Notes under the pieces: model-generated
Seen by the model: the letters and a program-made list of their open reading frames with translations, nothing else
Told to the model about the DNA's origin: nothing
Databases searched by the model: none
Position numbers and translations under genes: made by a program
Shown: in pieces, positions 11,640 through 21,316 of the stretch
How positions within the stretch are numbered: the stretch's first letter is position 1
Layout of the letters: each line of letters starts with the position of its first letter
NCBI GenBank assembly: GCA_036346225.1
Contig: JARFIW010000900.1
Location: forward strand, 2,356,001-2,420,000
Source of the DNA: Platerodrilus igneus
Lineage: Eukaryota; Arthropoda; Insecta; Coleoptera; Lycidae
Length of the DNA: 64,000 bases
Direction of reading: 5' to 3'

Positions 11640-12212
11640 TATTAAAACAACAAATCATATTTTGGTCAAATGTCAAGGTATTGAGACTTCTGAACTTAAC
11701 AAAATAATTTAAAAATTTGTTTCTTATTTTGTTAGCATGCCTTCTACCTCCAACAGCATTACATGTAGGTAGGTTTTGAAATCTCCCATTGAGTGGAGTA
11801 TAAATATATAGATCTGTCGAGTGAAACCCATCTTTTACACCAACTATATTATGTAAAATTATAGTAGTTTTTACAGTGTCTTTTGCATATGGTATGGAAA
11901 CATTTACAGCTCTACGAAAAATTCTCCATTTGTTACTCAGTACCCCAAAACCTTCGAGTTCTAATTAACGGTAATTAAATATTGAATATTCTTTTTGTAA
12001 GACTTAGATTGTGCCCTTCGAATAGTCTTAATAGATTTTTACTTAACGAAAATGTCTCATCTCCAACCAAAAGAAATGGCAAGTTTAGATTTGTATTATT
12101 TAAACAAATGCAATGTGAAAAATGTAACATTCTTAAAAATTTTTTGATATATTAAATAAACGTTCTTCAGCAGGTATGTGTATATATTCTTCTCTAAAAT
12201 TAATCCATATGC
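11640..12212 (-). pseudogene. PIF/Harbinger (DDE_4) transposase fragment
   Basis: Minus-strand frames give PFLLVGDETFSLSKNLLR, which carries the conserved GDxxF block of HARBI1-like transposases. Next comes IFNY-like sequence, then a decayed VIRTRRF...ENA-type block and downstream TPLNGRF. Stops and frameshifts are numerous and the N-terminal half is absent. The 12213 end coincides with the start of the Gypsy LTR-like segment, which probably interrupts it. Confidence 0.55.
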
Positions 12213-12922
12213 TGTTACGTGCCAATCCAATTGGCACTTAAACATTGTTATTAGGTTAGTTTTGATGTGCGGGAGTTTCGCGCCATAATTTCAAAAGACG
12301 CGGTGCGCGGAATTTAAATAGACTAGGCGTGTACTTCCGTTACGTCATAGTGAGTTTGCGCAGAGTGCCCGACGCTAGAGGGTTGGACGAATAAGTTCGC
12401 GCCGATGGGGAAAAAGACAAAAGAGTGGGGAAGTTTCCTGTTCTCTCTAGAACGTGGGTTTTGCCGAAAACTATCGAGTGGAATTCAGAATCTCAACAGG
12501 CTTTCGAACAAATTAAAACATTAATCACTTCAGCACCTATCTTAATTTCACCCAATTTCGATGAAAAGTTTTATATACAAACCGATGCCTCGGTTACTGG
12601 TTTAGGTGCAATGTTATTCCAGGTAAGCAATGGTTTAGAACATCCAATCGCCTATGCAAGTCGTGCCTTAACTTCTGCCGAACCAAAATATTCTGCTACC
12701 GAACGAGAATTATTGGGCGTTATCTTTGGCATCGAGAAATTTAGAGGATATGTTGAAGGTACACACTTTACCGTAATCACTGATTGTGCAGCCCTCACTT
12801 GGCTTAATAACTTGAAACTGCCCGCAGGTCGTTTGGCAAGATGGAACTTGCGTATATCTCAATTCACTTTTGACGTTAGGCATAGGCCTGGCAAATTAAA
12901 TATCGTACCTGATGCCTTATCT
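12213..12922 (+). repeat. Copy 1 of 710 bp direct repeat (LTR-like start plus RNase H)
   Basis: The segment begins TGTTACGTGCCAATCC, a typical Gypsy LTR opening. It contains a TATA-like AATTTAAATAG and a GC-rich leader, and passes directly into RNase H coding at 12425. Copy 2 is at 14323-15032, also 710 bp with no indels. I count about 12 differences, roughly 98% identity. The joint between LTR-like DNA and RNase H coding is shared, so it arose before the duplication. Confidence 0.8.
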
Positions 12923-13066
12923 TCTGTTAGTCACCGTGTGGTTGCGCGGGAGGTTTTGACCGACACCTGGACCTCGTATCTGCGAATCTTTCGTGGGGTC
13001 ATGCGGTGCCGCTGTCAGTGCATGGGCTCTGGCAGTGAAGGTATGTATGAGTGTGTGAATGTGTGA
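12425..13066 (+). pseudogene. Gypsy RNase H fragment with non-homologous tail (copy 1)
   Basis: The frame encodes the RT connection and RNase H of a Ty3/Gypsy Pol. FYIQTDASVTGLGAML carries the first catalytic aspartate, YSATERELLGVIFGIEKFR the glutamate, and FTVITDCAALTWL the next aspartate. HRPGKLNIVPDALS closes the domain. After 12922 the frame runs into about 48 unrelated codons (SVSHRVV...) and stops. There is no RT in front of it and no integrase behind it, so it cannot make a working Pol. Confidence 0.75.
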
Positions 13067-13269
13067 GTGGATGTGTATATAGGTACCGTATATACCGTGT
13101 GGATATCGGGTGATTGTATCACCGATATCAATTACCGCCGGGTGCAGGGATGCACCCAAATGCCTTTGCCGGTCCCTCGTGCCATTTATTGTAAACGGAC
13201 CTGCTTCACAGGTTTCTCTTTTTAGAGGGCACGAGTCAATCCCCATTTAAACGGCTCTACTGGAGCCAC

Positions 13270-13690
13270 TCTATCTTTACCTTATCCATTGTCTTGGGTA
13301 ATAACTAGGCCAAAACCTTTGTCTTCTTTATTATCTTTGATAATACCCTTAGTTTTAATATCGTTATCTTACCGATTACCCTTAATAATAACTTTAGTGT
13401 AGTATCGTTATCTTACCGACTACCCTTAATAATAACTTCGAGTTAATTTCACGTTATCTTACCTGTTATCTTTAGTGATAACTTTTGTTTAATATCGCGT
13501 TACCTTACCTACTATCTCTAGTAATAACTCTTAGCTTAATATCGCGTTATCTTATCTAGTATCTCAAATATAACTAAAGCTTAATACCGTTATCTTATCC
13601 ATTACCTTTGAGGATAACAACTTAAGCTTAATATCATTATCTTATCTCTTATCTTTAACAACAATTTGAGATCTTGTCTTATCTTTTTAT
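13270..13690. repeat. Degenerate tandem array, ~45 bp unit, about eight copies
   Basis: Units share CTTAATATCGTTATCTTACC followed by a variable (A/T)TTA(C/T)C(T/C)(T/C)TAATAATAACT block. Copies diverge steadily toward the right. It lies between the two 710 bp direct repeats and has no coding potential. Confidence 0.7.
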
Positions 13691-14322
13691 CTTCCTAACG
13701 TGTGGTATCTACGACCAGACGTGGGAATTATTTTTCTTGAAATTTGAGTGAAAAAGCTAGCCTGATATAGACATGTAATTTGTCAGGTTAGCATATAAGG
13801 ATTTAGTAGGTGGTACTTTTGGTAAATTTGTTGATTCACAACTGTGTCATGGACAAGTTTTAAATGTGCATCGTTAGAAAACCAAAGTACCAGTAACAAA
13901 ATTTGCTAGAGTGCAGAGTGCACTCCATGAACATTTTTAAATTTGGGCACTTCTTGCCAAAAGAAGAATAGTTTGATGCAACACTCATGTGTGTTTGCAC
14001 GTAAGAACTTTAATGTTAGCTTTAGTTAGATAGTTTAGGCGACTTGTCGCACCCGTTTTAGTTTAAGTAGTGTTTCATGCTCCCCGACAAATTTGTGCTG
14101 TCGATAATTAGTGTAGTCAAAGACTATGGGGCTACCTATTCCGTTTCCTGGTACTTCGGTAGACGTGTTATCGGTCAAAAAACCAGGTGGCGCCTTATAT
14201 AAACATTTTGTAGGTTTTAAGTTAGGGTTTATGTAGGGTAGTTAGGTCTTAGATTTTAAGCTGTTACTGAGCTAACAGACTTTTTCTTTTTTAAGTTTTT
14301 TCTTTTGTGGATTTGTCGCGAT
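13691..14322. other. Non-coding spacer between the direct repeats
   Basis: No protein domain is recognised. The segment ends in a T-rich stretch just before the second TGTTACGTGCC start. It could be the untranslated 3' region of the Gypsy element, but there is no direct evidence for that. Confidence 0.35.
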
Positions 14323-15032
14323 TGTTACGTGCCATTCCAATTGGCACTTAAACATTGTTATTAGGTTAGTTTTGATGTGCGGGAGTTTCGCGCCATAATT
14401 TCAAAAAACGCGGTGCGCGGAATTTAAATAGACTAGGCGTGTACTTCCGTTACGTCATAGTGAGTTTGCGCAGAGTGCGCGACGCTAGAGGGTTGGACGA
14501 ATAAGTTCGCGCCGATGGGGAAAAAGACAAAAGAGTGGGGAAGTTTCCTGTTCTCTCTAGAACGTGGGTTTTGCCGAAAACTATCGAGTGGAATTCAGAA
14601 TCCCAACAGGCTTTCGAACAAATTAAAACATTAATCACTTCAGCACCTATCTTAATTTCACCCAATTTCGATGAAAAGTTTTATATACAAACCGATGCCT
14701 CGCTTACTGGTTTAGGTGCAATGTTATTCCAGGTAAGCAATGGTTTAGAACATCCAATCGCCTATGCAAGTCGTGCCATAACTTCTGCCGAACAAAAATA
14801 TTCTGCTACCGAACGAGAATTATTAGGCGTTATCTTTGGCATCGAGAAATTTAGAGGATATGTTGAAGGTACACACTTTACCATAATCACTGATTGTGCA
14901 GCCCCCACTTGGCTTAATAACTTGAAACAGCCCGCAGGTCGTTTGGCAAGATGGAACTTGCGTATATCTCAATTCACTTTTGACGTTAGGCATAGGCCTG
15001 GCAAATTAAATATCGTACCTGATGCTTTATCT
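14323..15032 (+). repeat. Copy 2 of 710 bp direct repeat (LTR-like start plus RNase H)
   Basis: Same structure as the copy at 12213-12922, starting TGTTACGTGCCATTCC and ending inside the RNase H C-terminus (GATGCTTTATCT). Differences are substitutions only. Beyond 15032 the two copies part completely: copy 1 runs into an unknown tail, copy 2 into Gag coding. Confidence 0.8.
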
Positions 15033-15506
15033 CGTGATGTTGTTTCCTTCATTACCTCATTAGAAGCTTTATATAGCAGACTCGATAAAAAACCTTCAGA
15101 ACCCGAAATTATCGATCAGTTACTTAGAAATTTAAACCCGCATTTCTCTGAACGTCTGGCATTGCAACACATCTCTTCGTTAGCCCACTCTAAAGATCTA
15201 TGTCGTTCTCTCCAGGAAGTGAAGTTAAGAATTGATACATACCACCCGCCCCCAGAGAAACAATCTGGTCTCTTAGAACCCGATTTAGCTTGTCAAGCTC
15301 AAGCTTCCCATAAAGTATCTACCCTTAATGTTCCTTCTACCGTAACTAATAACTCACTTACCTGTTGGAACTGTAGGAGAAGTGGACATAACTATAATGT
15401 CTGCACATACCCTAGAAATATTTTTTGTTATGGTTGTGGCTGCTCAAATATCTACAAATCTAACTGCACCAACTGTAATCCTAACGTATCGGGAAACTCC
15501 CGTTGA
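14535..15506 (+). CDS. RNase H-Gag fusion ORF of a permuted Gypsy element
   Basis: This is a single open frame of 323 codons. Residues about 1-165 are the Gypsy RNase H domain (YIQTDASLTG, YSATERELLG, HRPGKLN, PDALSRD). Residues about 170-245 are a Gag capsid C-terminal region (LEALYSRLDKKPSEPEI, NLNPHFSERLAL, CRSLQEVKLRI). Residues about 285-318 are cysteine-rich nucleocapsid knuckles (CWNCRRSGHNYNVC then CYGCGCSN). RNase H normally lies near the end of Pol and Gag at the start of the element, so the order is inverted relative to any functional Gypsy. The protease frame follows, overlapping the last codons as a Gag-Pol frameshift arrangement would. Whether it is expressed is unknown. It more likely records a rearrangement than a working protein. 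Confidence 0.75.
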   Translation: MGKFPVLSRTWVLPKTIEWNSESQQAFEQIKTLITSAPILISPNFDEKFYIQTDASLTGLGAMLFQVSNGLEHPIAYASRAITSAEQKYSATERELLGVIFGIEKFRGYVEGTHFTIITDCAAPTWLNNLKQPAGRLARWNLRISQFTFDVRHRPGKLNIVPDALSRDVVSFITSLEALYSRLDKKPSEPEIIDQLLRNLNPHFSERLALQHISSLAHSKDLCRSLQEVKLRIDTYHPPPEKQSGLLEPDLACQAQASHKVSTLNVPSTVTNNSLTCWNCRRSGHNYNVCTYPRNIFCYGCGCSNIYKSNCTNCNPNVSGNSR

Positions 15507-16090
15507 GATATTCCAAATCAGGGCGTGAATATCTCAAGGAATCAAAATCGTCCTCAACACCAATCATTCAACGGACCCAGACGTCAATAAATTCAAATCA
15601 TAAAACTACTTTTAACGCTGTACCGTCATTAAATTTATCTAACAATAATACCGCTACTGTTAATGTACAAAATGCCTTACCTTCATTAGAAGAATTATGC
15701 TATACTACTCCATCCGAGTGGTCTAAGTGGTTACGAACCGTCAATTCCTTTTATCATAAAAAGTCTGCCGTTTTACAACTTGTTAAGAAACCCTTGGATA
15801 ATCGTCCACACTTGTCTATCTCGATTGGTTCCTTAAATGTAATTGCTTTATTGGATACAGGTTCTTCATGCTCCCTTATAAATAACAAAGGTTTACATCA
15901 ATTATCTAAACAAAATATTAATATTCAAATTATTCCCCAAAAAACTTCCATAAATTTAGCTGACGATAATCAAATACATGTAGCGGGTTCCCTCAAGTTA
16001 AAAATTCGTGTAGAATCACTTGAACGTGAGGTTTTATTTTTGATTGTCCCCACATTAGCTTATCCTTTTCTACTAGGTGTTGATTTCTGA
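15503..16090 (+). CDS. Gypsy Pol: retropepsin (N-terminal part of Pol, frame-broken)
   Basis: The frame starts within the last codons of the Gag frame and has no ATG of its own, as expected for expression by ribosomal frameshifting. The N-terminal ~105 residues are a polar linker. The aspartic protease core is at about residues 105-195: IALLDTGSSCSLI is the catalytic D-T/S-G box and AYPFLLGVDF the C-terminal motif. The stop immediately after GVDF at 16088 looks like a one-base deletion, because coding continues in the next frame (LFNLSLYFQDFSW) into the RT. Protease and RT were therefore one Pol frame. Confidence 0.75.
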   Translation: MRYSKSGREYLKESKSSSTPIIQRTQTSINSNHKTTFNAVPSLNLSNNNTATVNVQNALPSLEELCYTTPSEWSKWLRTVNSFYHKKSAVLQLVKKPLDNRPHLSISIGSLNVIALLDTGSSCSLINNKGLHQLSKQNINIQIIPQKTSINLADDNQIHVAGSLKLKIRVESLEREVLFLIVPTLAYPFLLGVDF

Positions 16091-17128
16091 AACTTTTTAA
16101 TCTGTCACTTTATTTCCAGGATTTTTCATGGCAAACCTCTATTAAAACAAATTCTTGTGCATCTACAGGAATATCTAACAAAATCTCTCTTACTGATTCC
16201 CAAAATATAACTTTTAATGCTACAATCGACAAATTTCGTAAACTTAATACCTCTGAACTTGGTTGCGTTACAACTGCAACACACGTTATCTCTACAGGTG
16301 ATGCCCATCCTTTTAAGCAACGTCAATATCCCTTATCGCCTGCATTACAAAAGCATTTACATGCTGAAATAGATAAAATGTTAGAATCTGGTGTTATCTC
16401 TCCCTCAAATTCACCCTGGACGTCTCCCGTATTACTAGTTCGGAAAAAGAATGACGAATGGCGTGTCTGTTTCGATGGCAGAAAGTTGAATTCCGTGACT
16501 GTTTCAGATGCTTATCCTTTACCTAGAACAGATTCTATTTTAAGTCGGCTTCGAAACGCAAAATTTATCTCATCTATCGACCTTAGACAAGCTTTTTATC
16601 AGATACCTCTCGACCTATCTTCTCGTCAAAAAACTGCTTTTTGTGTTCCAGGCCGAGGTCTTTTCGAATATAATTTCTTGCCATTTGGTCTCTGTAACGC
16701 ACCACAAACCCTACAACGTACTATGGATCAAACGTTAGGTCCTGTCTTACATCAGGAACGTGCCTTTGTGTTTTTGGATGATATCTTAGTTATCTCAAGT
16801 TCTTTCGATGAACATATCGCCACATTAAATAAAGTTGCAGAACGTTTAAATGCAGCAGGGTTTAAGATAAACTGGGAAAAGTCTCAATTTTGTTGTTCAT
16901 CCCTTACATTTTTTGGTTTTATTATCGATGGAACTGGCCTACGAGCAGATCCTGCTAAAGTCGACGCTATTACTAAATTCAAAACACCCAAAACCGTTAC
17001 CGAAATCAAACGTTTAATTGGAATGATTAGCTATTATCGCATCTTTCTACCCAATCTTTCAACTATATCTGCACCCATTACCGCTTTAATTAAAAATAAA
17101 AAGAAATCCCAAACGATCGAGTGGAGTG
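16091..17128 (+). pseudogene. Gypsy Pol: reverse transcriptase, truncated at its 3' end
   Basis: The RT is well preserved. ISPSNSPWTSPVLLVRKK opens the domain, with ISSIDLRQAFYQIPL as motif A, FCVPGRGLFEYNFLPFGLCN as motif B and FVFLDDILVIS as the catalytic motif C (FLDD in place of the common YLDD). YYRIFLPNLS and APITALIK are in the thumb. The open frame from 16378 runs to 17184, but homology ends at TIEW near 17128. That is the same short word (ATCGAGTGGA) at which the RNase H segments at 12470 and 14580 begin their homology. RNase H and integrase are missing downstream. Confidence 0.8.
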
Positions 17129-20100
17129 GTCGCTTTGAGGTATCGTATCGTGCTTATCTTTACCTATGTAGATATCCTGCTTAATTGTCTTTGTCTGTTG
17201 CCTTTACCTAGTATTCCTGCCCATTCCCTGCATAGGTAGGTGACAATATAAAGCCACCGAGGCGAACTGGACTGCACGACCCGAGATGACGAGTCACCAA
17301 CTTTAATAACTCCGGGAGGGAGCCCTGATGGACCTTGATAGAGGCCAACCCCGCAGAACGTTTGGATTTCCGGGGTAAGTAATACAGTGTTTAATTTGTT
17401 CACTGATATGAACTTTTGTTTAAATTTTATATTTCCGATTATTACGCAATGTAATTTGGCAGGGTGACGTCATTGGTAGTTGGCAGCGCGGAATCTGTAA
17501 TAAGGTTCGCGCTTACATCCGCCAGGGGCGTTGCTCGCTTTCTTATTCATTGCGCTTGCGCGATGTGTTTATGAACTCTTAAACTGTATTACCGACTTCG
17601 TAAACTGTTCTATCGACTTTTAAATGGTAAGAACTATCACCAATTAAATTGTAATAATGCATTGGCAGACTGTTCAACCAATTTCACGTTTAGTAGAGAT
17701 GCCAAGTCTATAGGTATTATGAAAGTTAGTAAAAGTATTTCAAATAGCCAAGTGTCTGTAAATAATAAAGTTTATAATTTAAACAATGTCGAGGATAGTA
17801 TAAGTTCAAATTTATAAATATTATCTATTACAAAATGTTGCCCAAACTAATTGCACCGATTACAAAAAAACAACACTATTTATCCAAACTTTGAAGTATA
17901 TAATTTGAGACATGAATATCAGCTGTAATAAATTGGAACTTATATTATTTGCAGAAAAACTAATGAGAAATGGAAACATTTTCTAGACGCTTTTGCAACT
18001 TCCTTTTTAGCATTTGAGTTTATCAAGCTATTTACAAGCATGATTCTTGAAAATATATTATATGTAATGTTCCTTCTGATTATAAATCAATCACAAATGC
18101 CTAAATATTTGTTTTAGAAAGTGAATTATCGTCAATGTAGATGTACCTTTAAATTTTGGAATCGCTTGTTAAGAAATTGTATTCGTAGTTAACGATAAGT
18201 TGTTCTAGTAATGCAACAAACAACGCGTGCGCAAAGAGATTGTAAATTGTTGTAAGCGAATGGACAGGTTCGTTCATTCTTACTTATGATGTTGTGATAA
18301 AAACTAAACAAATGACTTCAATCTAGGTGGCATGGTATCGCCTGATTACAATTAGTTTTTAGGTCCCGGTCAAACAGGACCCGACGTTTCCAATAATTGC
18401 AGGTATTCATTCTCGATTATTGATGGTGGAAGAGTTGGCTGCTTTAAGTTTAATACATACCGTTGCACATGGTGCATGGAGAGTTGTTTGGATAGTAAGC
18501 ACGCATAACAATTAATCTATAGAAATGGAGCTCTGGAATACAAAAATAGAGTTTGATTAAATTTGTAATAGAAGCAAGTGATATCTGTTGATTGAATCAA
18601 CAGCTGTGATTTATACGTTGCCCGAAGTCATGCAGTGCTTTATCCCGAAGAACATAACCAGATTATTTATATATCTAATTTCGGTACTGGACTCGTTAAG
18701 GTAAACACTTTCCTTTATTTCGTTTATGTCAACATTTTATTAGAAGATTTGCAAATTTAGTAACTCGTTAGTAGTAGATAAAATTGGTGATTGGTATTCT
18801 GTCTTCGTTGTAAAATTTTAAAGTAACATTTATATATACTTTTTATTGGGTGTTTAAATGAGCCCTTGTTCTGAAACCAAAATATTAAGAATTATAGTGA
18901 AACAAATTTCAGGTTAGTTCAATAATGCAGATGACGATTGTTATATTTTTGACTTATTGATAGTTCAAATTTGTAATTATAATGGTAACATGCTAGTTTT
19001 GAGATAAGTTTAATGCATAATTTTAAAATTAACGATACGCACACTTGTGCCATATTTTATGTACTGTAGTAGCGAGATCTTTGAATTAGAAAATTCATTA
19101 ACTTTGATTAATTATATATTATCTTTGATATATTTTGAGTAAAGTCAAACTTGGGTGAAGCATTTTTTGCTTATTGTAAATGTATGGTGATTGATATGGA
19201 ACAAATCTTAAGAATTCATTAAGTTTAAACTGGACAATACTTCTTTATATTGTTAAAGATTTAAAAATACATGGTGTACTTCAGAATTTGTGAAGGACAT
19301 TCAAGTACAACCTAAATTTCTTTAAATTCAGTTCATGCTTTTGAAAATTTCAATTATAAGACCCATAAGAATTCGTCACAAGAACGTAAGTTTATTTGAA
19401 TGGTTTCAATATGAACTATTACCTGGATATTGCTTTATGTATTTTATGGGGCACAAACAGTGACCTCAGTTATTGATTTTTCTTGTACCTATTTTTATGT
19501 TTCAGATTTAACTAAGATACTTATTGTGTTGAAGTTCATAATAACCTAAAGGTTTTTCCATCTTACCATTAGGTTTATCTTGTAAGTATCACTTGATGCA
19601 ATGGTGATCCCCCTCCCCTATCTTTGCTTTGATAGTCTCATCCCATGACCACTTTTATGCTTCCGCGGGACGTAAAAATCAAGTTAGTCTGGAAGTACAG
19701 TCAGTAATTCCGTTACTTTCAACGCCGGCCTTCTACCCTACTCAAGTGTATGACTTGCCTCCATTTTTAAGGAATCCTATCAACCACCCCAGGTATTCCA
19801 CCCTACCTATATGTGGAGCACTCTTTAACCTTAGAAGAAAGAAAAGTGGCGATAAAATAGGCAAGAAGTACATACACTTTGATCAGCTTCAATTTTATTT
19901 TAACTTACCACAAAGTAACTGCCAGCATTTCCTTAGAGGGAATACTTAATCGCATTGTTCTCTTCTTTTTGTATCCTTTTAGATAATCGTTCTATAAACA
20001 TACTAAAAGTACTGGTGCTCAATCGAAAATAATTAAATAATTTTTCTTTATAGTGCTATCTTTTTCAAAAAGTGCATAAAAGGCACTCTCAACATACCTT

Positions 20101-20539
20101 ACTTTTAATAAGGGATAATCTTGTAATATTTGATTATTACCGTGTGTGAAAAATAACTGCATAATACGACCATTTTTCGCGAGCAATAAATGGTATGGAT
20201 ATAACGTCGTGTGTAAACAGCCTTAGTGTGTTCACCTACGTATACTACAGTTTGCTTACATATTTATCAAAAATTGTGACTGCTTTTGAGAAAACCCTGA
20301 AAGGATTGCTTCAAGTATGAAATTTATATGATCATCACATAGATATTCCATGAGAAATAATATAAAATCAGTGCAACTACTATTTGAAAACTTTGTATCT
20401 GTAAAGATACATTGCCCGGTTGGCCTAAGCTAAATTTTTTGTTTATATGTATCTTTAAGGATGCAATGCCAAACATTCTTTTCAAATGACACGGAGTGTT
20501 TTCCTAGCTATGAAAGAAAATATAGCACCCTTTGCTGGT
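17129..20539. other. Long stretch without a recognised gene
   Basis: AT-rich DNA with only short open frames. The 106-codon plus frame at 19629-19949 has no domain. A tRNA-like or LTR-like structure could not be supported. Near 20180-20225 a word resembling GGCTGTTTACAC (reverse strand) might be the end of a small DNA transposon, but no partner was found. Confidence 0.4.
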
Positions 20540-21308
20540 AGAACTATGCTTTTAATTATGTTGTTTCCGGAAGACCCAGGAAGCTCAGAGAATTAAGAAA
20601 ATGATAAACTTGTCAGAAATCATTTTTTGTCGATTCCTGACACATCCGAAATGTTGCCACTTGAAGACTGTTTCAAAAACATGGATATTGAAAATCAAGA
20701 AACAACCGCTGAATTCGAGGCAACGATTTCCACAAGTATGAATATGCTCTGATTGCCGACAAATCAACTTGGATTCAATGCAAGTGACTGTTAAATCAAT
20801 AAATCTCAGTAGAGAATATGCTAGTCTTTACTGGTATCGAGCTTTTGATGGTCATAGTTAGCATGCACGCTTATACGGATTTTTAGTCACAATTCTTTAG
20901 GTTTAATCAAATTGCAGATATTATGTCACTCAAGCGATATCAAGCAATCCCTAAAAATATACATGACAGTGAGGACATTGACGGTATAGAAGGTTGTCAC
21001 AAAATCTGTTTTTCATTAGAACGCATTTGCCAAAACTGTCTCGTTATTAAAGAGGGGTAAGTAAGCATTTTCCATTGATGAAATGATGGTACCCTACAAG
21101 GGGGTCTACACGGGAAGTAGAAGAATACATCAAAAATAAACCCAGTATATTCAAACTTCATCCTAGAAAGTCGTATATTTTGACAACTGATTCACCTCGC
21201 TTGAAGTGAATTTGGAATTCTCAGCAAGCAGACCAACAGATTGCGTGACTGTGATATAATCTCCGACAAAATTCTATTGAAAAGAGGACGTGTAAGTTTT
21301 GCTTCGAA
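20540..21308 (+). pseudogene. piggyBac transposase relic, 5' part
   Basis: Frames across this stretch match the DDE region of piggyBac-family transposases. MSLKRYQAIPKNIHDSE marks the region before the first catalytic residue. FSIDEMMVPYKG near 21075 contains the second catalytic aspartate block, followed by YIKNKPSIFKL in another frame. LRDCDIISDKILLKRGRVSF at 21244-21300 is the segment before the third catalytic aspartate. Frameshifts and stops separate the blocks. The gene is cut at 21308/21309 by the hAT element and resumes at 25067. Confidence 0.75.
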
Positions 21309-21316
21309 GTGTGATA
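21309..21316. repeat. 8 bp target-site duplication, left copy (GTGTGATA)
   Basis: GTGTGATA directly precedes the hAT element and recurs exactly at 25059-25066 after it. Eight base pairs is the hAT-superfamily length. Confidence 0.9.

Noticed and set aside
13280..13690. CRISPR-like array
   Set aside because: Units are adjacent and drift gradually with no unique spacers; it is a degenerate tandem repeat in a eukaryotic context.
19629..19949. 106-codon plus-strand open frame
   Set aside because: No domain, no start context, isolated in a gene-free region; likely chance.
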